A stretch of DNA of 64,000 bases, taken from NCBI GenBank assembly GCA_965223435.1, contig CBDCWQ010000023.1, positions 806,001 through 870,000 of the forward strand, given 5' to 3'. The stretch's first letter is position 1; the number at the start of each line of letters is the position of its first letter. A model generated the notes under the pieces. The model made no database searches and was not told the DNA's origin. It worked only from the letters and a program-made list of their open reading frames with translations. The position numbers and the translations under genes were made by a program. Shown one piece after another: positions 60,236-64,000 of the stretch. The stretch is from CBDCWQ01 sp965223435 (GTDB lineage: Bacteria > Myxococcota > Kuafuiibacteriia > Kuafuiibacteriales > Kuafuiibacteriaceae).

Positions 60236-60736
60236 ATGAGCGCAGTTCTTGGAAAATTGCGAGAATATGAAACGGTTTTTGTGGTGAACCCGGAACTTGC
60301 GGATGACGCCGTATCCAAGCTGGGAGAGCGGCTCAAGGGGGTCTTGGCCAAGCAAAAAGCCGAGCTTTTGCATGAAGAAAGCTGGGGAAAACGAAAACTC
60401 AGCTTCGAGGTCAAGAAACACATTCGGGGCAACTATATTCAATACCACTACGTCGGAACGCCAGGTGTGGTCGAAGAGCTCGAGCGCGCGATGCGCAATA
60501 TGGATACGGTTCTTCGGTTCCTCACGACCATGAACGGCGAGGTTGTGGATGTTGAGGCCAAACGGGCCGAAGTGGAAAAAAGAGTACGGGAACGAGCGGC
60601 GAGCAAGGCCAAGGCGGAAGCTGAGCGCAAGGAACGTGAAGAGCGACGCGAGGCGGAGGCCAAGGCTTCCGCGCAAGAAGAGCACCACGAGTCTTCTTCG
60701 TCGTCGGCCGATGAGGCCGCTCGGGTCGAAAGCTGA
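60236..60736 (+). CDS. rpsF: 30S ribosomal protein S6 with charged C-terminal extension (166 aa)
   Basis: Small-subunit protein that pairs with S18. Residues 8-105 are the S6 fold (LREYETVFVVNPEL, KRKLSFEVKKHIRGNY, YVGTPGVVEELERAM). Residues 105-166 are a Lys/Glu/Ala-rich helix followed by HHESSSSSADEAARVES. The ATG at 60236 with GAGGAG 8 nt upstream is preferred over the open frame back to 60128, which overlaps pth. The next gene is rplI after 14 nt, with no rpsR between. Confidence 0.95.
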   Translation: MSAVLGKLREYETVFVVNPELADDAVSKLGERLKGVLAKQKAELLHEESWGKRKLSFEVKKHIRGNYIQYHYVGTPGVVEELERAMRNMDTVLRFLTTMNGEVVDVEAKRAEVEKRVRERAASKAKAEAERKEREERREAEAKASAQEEHHESSSSSADEAARVES

Positions 60737-60750
60737 AGGAGAGGCGCCCC

Positions 60751-61428
60751 ATGATGAAGGTGATACTTAGAGAAGATGTGCCCAACCTGGGTGTGGTGGG
60801 TGACATCGTAAGCGTTCGCGATGGATATGCGCGAAACTATCTGATCCCCCAAAGAAAAGCTCAGTTTGCCTCGGTTCGTTCGGTTCGAGAACTCGAGCAC
60901 CAAAAGCGCGCGGCCGCGCATCATCGCAAACAGGCGACGGCCCGGGCAGAGTTGGACCGCAGGAAGGTCGAGTCTTTGGCGGTTTGCCTGTCGGCCAAAG
61001 TGGCCCCGCCACCCCTTTCGGACGATGGTACGCCCATCGTTGAGAAGCTGCAGAAGCTTTTCGGTTCGATCACCAACCGGGACATTGCGCAGGTTCTCAG
61101 AGATTCAGGGGTGCGAGTGGATCACCGCCGCATCAAGCTGGAAGAGGCGATTCGAACCGTGGGCAAGTATATGGCAGCCATCCGGCTTGATGGTGGTGTC
61201 ATCGCCCATTTGCCGTTTTGGGTGATTCCCGAAAATGCACCGGATATCGAAATTGAGAAAAAGCGGGTAGAAGCCGCCCAGGAAGCGGTGAGACAAGCCA
61301 AGGCGAAGACGGCTGAGGCCGCCGCTGCGAGCGCGCGTCAAGAAGAGGAATCGAAGGCGGAAGAAGCAGCGCCCTCTGAAGCTTCCGAAGCTGATGGCCA
61401 AAAGCCCGACAAGCCTGCCGAATCGTGA
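60751..61428 (+). CDS. rplI: 50S ribosomal protein L9 with C-terminal extension (225 aa)
   Basis: Binds 23S rRNA near the L1 stalk. The N-terminal domain reads MKVILREDVPNLGVVGDIVSVRDGYARNYLIP with the family GY(A)RNYLIP signature; a long helix (residues 45-80) and a C-terminal RNA-binding domain (about 80-160, KLFGSITNRDIAQVL) follow. Residues 165-225 are an Ala/Glu/Lys-rich tail absent from most L9 proteins. Two adjacent ATGs (60751, 60754); AGGAG lies 9 nt before the first. Confidence 0.95.
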   Translation: MMKVILREDVPNLGVVGDIVSVRDGYARNYLIPQRKAQFASVRSVRELEHQKRAAAHHRKQATARAELDRRKVESLAVCLSAKVAPPPLSDDGTPIVEKLQKLFGSITNRDIAQVLRDSGVRVDHRRIKLEEAIRTVGKYMAAIRLDGGVIAHLPFWVIPENAPDIEIEKKRVEAAQEAVRQAKAKTAEAAAASARQEEESKAEEAAPSEASEADGQKPDKPAES

Positions 61429-61492
61429 TTCTTGCGCATGGGGTGCAAGATGGGTCTGACGGGTCCGCTGGTGCTTCAAACACGGAAGGCTG

Positions 61493-62884
61493 ATGCTCGA
61501 GGTCAATGATCCGTCGGACAAGGTTTCGGAACAACCGCCCGAGCCCCTGCGGCCCGTTCGAGGGCGGCTTCCTCCCCAAGATCTGGAGGCTGAGCGGGCG
61601 CTGTTGGGCTCCATTCTATTGACCAACGAGGCGATTTACATCGCCCTCGAAGAATTGACGGCCGACGATTTTTATCGCCCGGCTCACCGGCTTCTGTTCC
61701 AGGCGATGACTTCATTGGCGACCCGGAACGAGCCGGTTGACGCGGTGACGCTGTCCTCTCGCCTGAAGGCCGAGGGCCAGTTGGAGGCGGTCGGCGGCCT
61801 GGCCGAGGTCATCGCGCTGGGCGAATCGGTTCCTACCGCGGCCAACGCGAAGTATTACGCCGATATTGTTCGAAAAAAAGCGATGCTTCGAAAGTTGATC
61901 GAAGCCGCCACCGGGATTGTGCAGGGGGCCTACCAATCTGCAGATCCAGATGTGTCCGTGGACGAGGCAGAGAAGCTCATCTTCGAGGTTGCAGAAAGAA
62001 AAGATCGGCGGGGGGTGACGCCCGTCAGCGAGATTGTTGCCGATGCGTTTAAGCGCATCGAGAAGCTGGCGGAAGAGCGGAAGCCCATTACCGGCCTCGG
62101 GGTGGGGATCGTCGAGCTCGACGCCAAGACCTCGGGGCTTCAGCCTTCGGACTTGATCATTGTTGCGGGCCGCCCTTCGATGGGAAAAACCGCTTTTGCA
62201 CTGGGGATGGCGCTCTACGCGGCGACCCACAACCAAAACCGGGTAGCCGTCTTTTCCTTGGAAATGTCCAAAGAAAGCCTGGTGACCCGCATGCTTTGTT
62301 CCGAAGGTCGGATCGATTCGGCGCGTCTCAGGGGGGGATTCTTGACGGAGTCCGACTGGCCCAAGTTGGCGCGCGCCGCGGGTCGACTTTCGGAAGCGCC
62401 CATTTTTATCGACGATACCGGCTCTCTGTCTCTTTTGGAGCTCAGGGCCAAGTGCCGCAGACTCGCGTCCGAGGGTGGCTTGGATCTGGTGATGGTGGAC
62501 TATTTGCAGCTGATGCGAGGGAGTCCCAGTGCCCAAAGCCGGGAGCAGGAGATTTCGGAGATCTCAAGAGGGCTTAAGGCGTTGGCCAAGGAGCTCTCGG
62601 TCCCAGTGGTGGCGCTGTCTCAGCTCAATCGCAGTGTTGAGCAAAGGACGGATAAGCGCCCAGGTCTTGCTGACCTTCGGGAATCGGGTGCCATTGAGCA
62701 AGACGCGGATGTCATCATGTTCATCTACCGAGATGAGGCCTATAACCCTGAGACGGAGCATCGGGGCATCGCCGAGGTGATCATCGGCAAGCAGCGGAAC
62801 GGGCCCATCGGTACGGTGCGCACCCGTTTCACCCATGAGTACACGCGTTTTGACAACTTGGCGCGCGACGAGCACCCCGCCTGA
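61493..62884 (+). CDS. dnaB: Replicative DNA helicase DnaB (463 aa)
   Basis: Hexameric 5'-3' helicase of the replication fork. The N-terminal domain (about 28-130) starts PPQDLEAERALLGSILL. The RecA-like core has Walker A GRPSMGKTA near 230, FSLEMSKESLVTRM, Walker B LDLVMVDYLQLM, SQLNRSVEQRTDKRPGLADL and the arginine-finger region near the end. Length is normal and no intein is seen. It follows rplI by 64 nt, as in the common rpsF-rpsR-rplI-dnaB order. The ATG at 61493 has GGAAGG at short spacing. Confidence 0.97.
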   Translation: MLEVNDPSDKVSEQPPEPLRPVRGRLPPQDLEAERALLGSILLTNEAIYIALEELTADDFYRPAHRLLFQAMTSLATRNEPVDAVTLSSRLKAEGQLEAVGGLAEVIALGESVPTAANAKYYADIVRKKAMLRKLIEAATGIVQGAYQSADPDVSVDEAEKLIFEVAERKDRRGVTPVSEIVADAFKRIEKLAEERKPITGLGVGIVELDAKTSGLQPSDLIIVAGRPSMGKTAFALGMALYAATHNQNRVAVFSLEMSKESLVTRMLCSEGRIDSARLRGGFLTESDWPKLARAAGRLSEAPIFIDDTGSLSLLELRAKCRRLASEGGLDLVMVDYLQLMRGSPSAQSREQEISEISRGLKALAKELSVPVVALSQLNRSVEQRTDKRPGLADLRESGAIEQDADVIMFIYRDEAYNPETEHRGIAEVIIGKQRNGPIGTVRTRFTHEYTRFDNLARDEHPA

Positions 62885-63010
62885 AAGGCGGGGGCCCGTG
62901 GCCGGCGCGGGGTCTCGGTTCTGGATTGCGGGTGTTCGCCCGCTCGGTCGGATGGAGGGAGAAGCAGTGGGGGTTGGATGCAGCCCTACGTGGTGATCGG
63001 CACCTGCTTG

Positions 63011-64000
63011 TTAGGGACTCAAGGGATCGCTGGGATCTGACCCTCTGTCGAGTTCGCGTTTGTCAACAATGCCGTCGCCGTCGGTGTCGGCATGGAGGGG
63101 GTTCGTGCCGTGGATGAGCTCGTCATCGTCTGAAAGCCCGTCTCCATCGTTGTCGAAAACGACGAAAGAGGCATTGAAGTGCGGGGTATCCTCGACCTCC
63201 ACGGAGCTTGTGACGTTGGTCATCGCGCCCAGGTTGATTTTCATCACCAGCGGATTGTCCCGCGTGCTTCCGGTTCCATCGGGTAGGGGTTGCGCGCGGA
63301 GCGAGCGGCTCACGTACTCGGTAATTTCTTCTCGGTTGTGAAGGACAACAATGCGGTAGTTTTCGCCTTTTTCCAAAGTGAGCTCGCGAACCACGCCGAG
63401 TGCATTTTCGGAGTCTTGGCGGGGCGGCTGATGCCATGCAAGGCCCCGGTTGAGCAGATCACGGCCAAGGCCTTGATCGTTTCTCCACCACCGGAGCTCG
63501 GAATAGAACCACCAGGTTTCGGGGACGAGTCCATTGTAACCAAAAGCTCCGGCTTGGAGATCGGCTTCACGCACATATCCGGGACCGATGGGCACCAAGA
63601 TCGTGGCTCTTTTGAGCGGCACTTCCTCGGCCCCTGAAGTGGCGACGGTGGAGGTAAAAGCGGATGTGATTTCAAGGCGCAGGTGCACCATCTCTTTGCT
63701 TGCCGAAGGCGTGCTTGTGGGAACCTGAATGGCTTCACCTTGTACGTTGAGGTCGAGCTGGCGTTCGAGTACCGGGGGATTCTCTTGGATCCACGAACGG
63801 TAGTCACCGTCTTTAGGAATGGCGTTATCGTAAGAGTGCATCGCCCACCCAAGGAAGTAGCTCTTGTTTCCCATGACCGATTCGAGGTTTTGGCGCAGGT
63901 TCAAATAGGACAAGTGATCCTCGTTTGCGAAGCCGATGTTCTCAAGGAGGTGGTGTTTGAATCGACGCTGAAACTCCAGTCCGAAGCGAACGATCGGCGG
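63011..64000 (-). CDS. Protein with thrombospondin-type-3-like calcium repeats, 5' end beyond window
   Basis: The frame is open to the right window edge on the minus strand (codons continue upstream of 63913 without a stop), so only the C-terminal 329 residues are seen. A beta-rich region of unknown fold (NLESVMGNKSYFLGWAMHSY, WFYSELRWWRNDQGLGRDLL) precedes a C-terminal pair of Asp-rich calcium-binding repeats, DNDGDGLSDDDELIHGTNP and DTDGDGIVDKRELDRGSDP, of the thrombospondin type 3 kind common in exported proteins. Probably a surface or secreted protein. Convergent with dnaB. Confidence 0.8.
   Translation of the reverse strand, partial: PPIVRFGLEFQRRFKHHLLENIGFANEDHLSYLNLRQNLESVMGNKSYFLGWAMHSYDNAIPKDGDYRSWIQENPPVLERQLDLNVQGEAIQVPTSTPSASKEMVHLRLEITSAFTSTVATSGAEEVPLKRATILVPIGPGYVREADLQAGAFGYNGLVPETWWFYSELRWWRNDQGLGRDLLNRGLAWHQPPRQDSENALGVVRELTLEKGENYRIVVLHNREEITEYVSRSLRAQPLPDGTGSTRDNPLVMKINLGAMTNVTSSVEVEDTPHFNASFVVFDNDGDGLSDDDELIHGTNPLHADTDGDGIVDKRELDRGSDPSDPLSP

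Overview
The window reads as a chromosomal segment of a GC-rich (about 60%) Gram-negative bacterium, most likely Myxococcota (a former deltaproteobacterial lineage). The pointers are a DUF1844 protein, an MbnP/MbnH 'metallo-mystery pair' of the type known from Myxococcus, an NG[S/T]WG pentapeptide array joined to RCC1-like repeats and a CGDGxCxxGE cysteine motif, many lipobox proteins, and very large modular exported proteins. Class and genus cannot be fixed from the sequence alone.

Left part (1-42137). A 3'-truncated type II glutamine synthetase lies at the left edge. Three enormous genes on the minus strand follow (3497, 4094 and 4528 aa), together about 57% of the window. They are paralogues. 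Each has an export signal (probable lipoprotein signals in two), Ig-like and FnIII-like modules, an Asp-box (sialidase-like) propeller region and a large alpha/alpha-toroid-like region with conserved motifs; two have a clear second helical repeat region and the third a degenerate one. A short domain resembling an XRE helix-turn-helix follows. After it the C-termini diverge completely: giant 1 is unassigned, giant 2 has a reprolysin-like pseudo-domain, an HELTH zincin, a hydrophobic hinge and a toxin-like tail, and giant 3 has a LamG domain and a subtilase-like domain with Glu where Asp is expected. Between giants 1 and 2 lie a tight operon (ECF sigma factor, 75-aa protein, MscS channel) and a convergent gene for a tandem GT2 glycosyltransferase. 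I regard the giant family as the candidate undescribed system: a shared surface scaffold with exchangeable effector-like C-termini.

Middle part (42138-54641). This holds mbnP-mbnH, an MFS transporter, a REC-PAS-GGDEF-EAL c-di-GMP regulator, a translationally overlapping trio (small ORF, SDR epimerase, DegT aminotransferase) that probably makes an amino sugar, a small Cys-rich lipoprotein, and the RCC1/NG[S/T]WG exported protein.

Right part (54642-64000). A disordered Pro/Ala/Ser-rich protein, a DUF1844 protein and a lipoprotein precede a housekeeping block: tRNA-Gln, prs, rplY, pth, rpsF, rplI, dnaB. rpsR is missing from its usual place between rpsF and rplI. The window ends inside a gene for a protein with thrombospondin-type-3-like calcium repeats.
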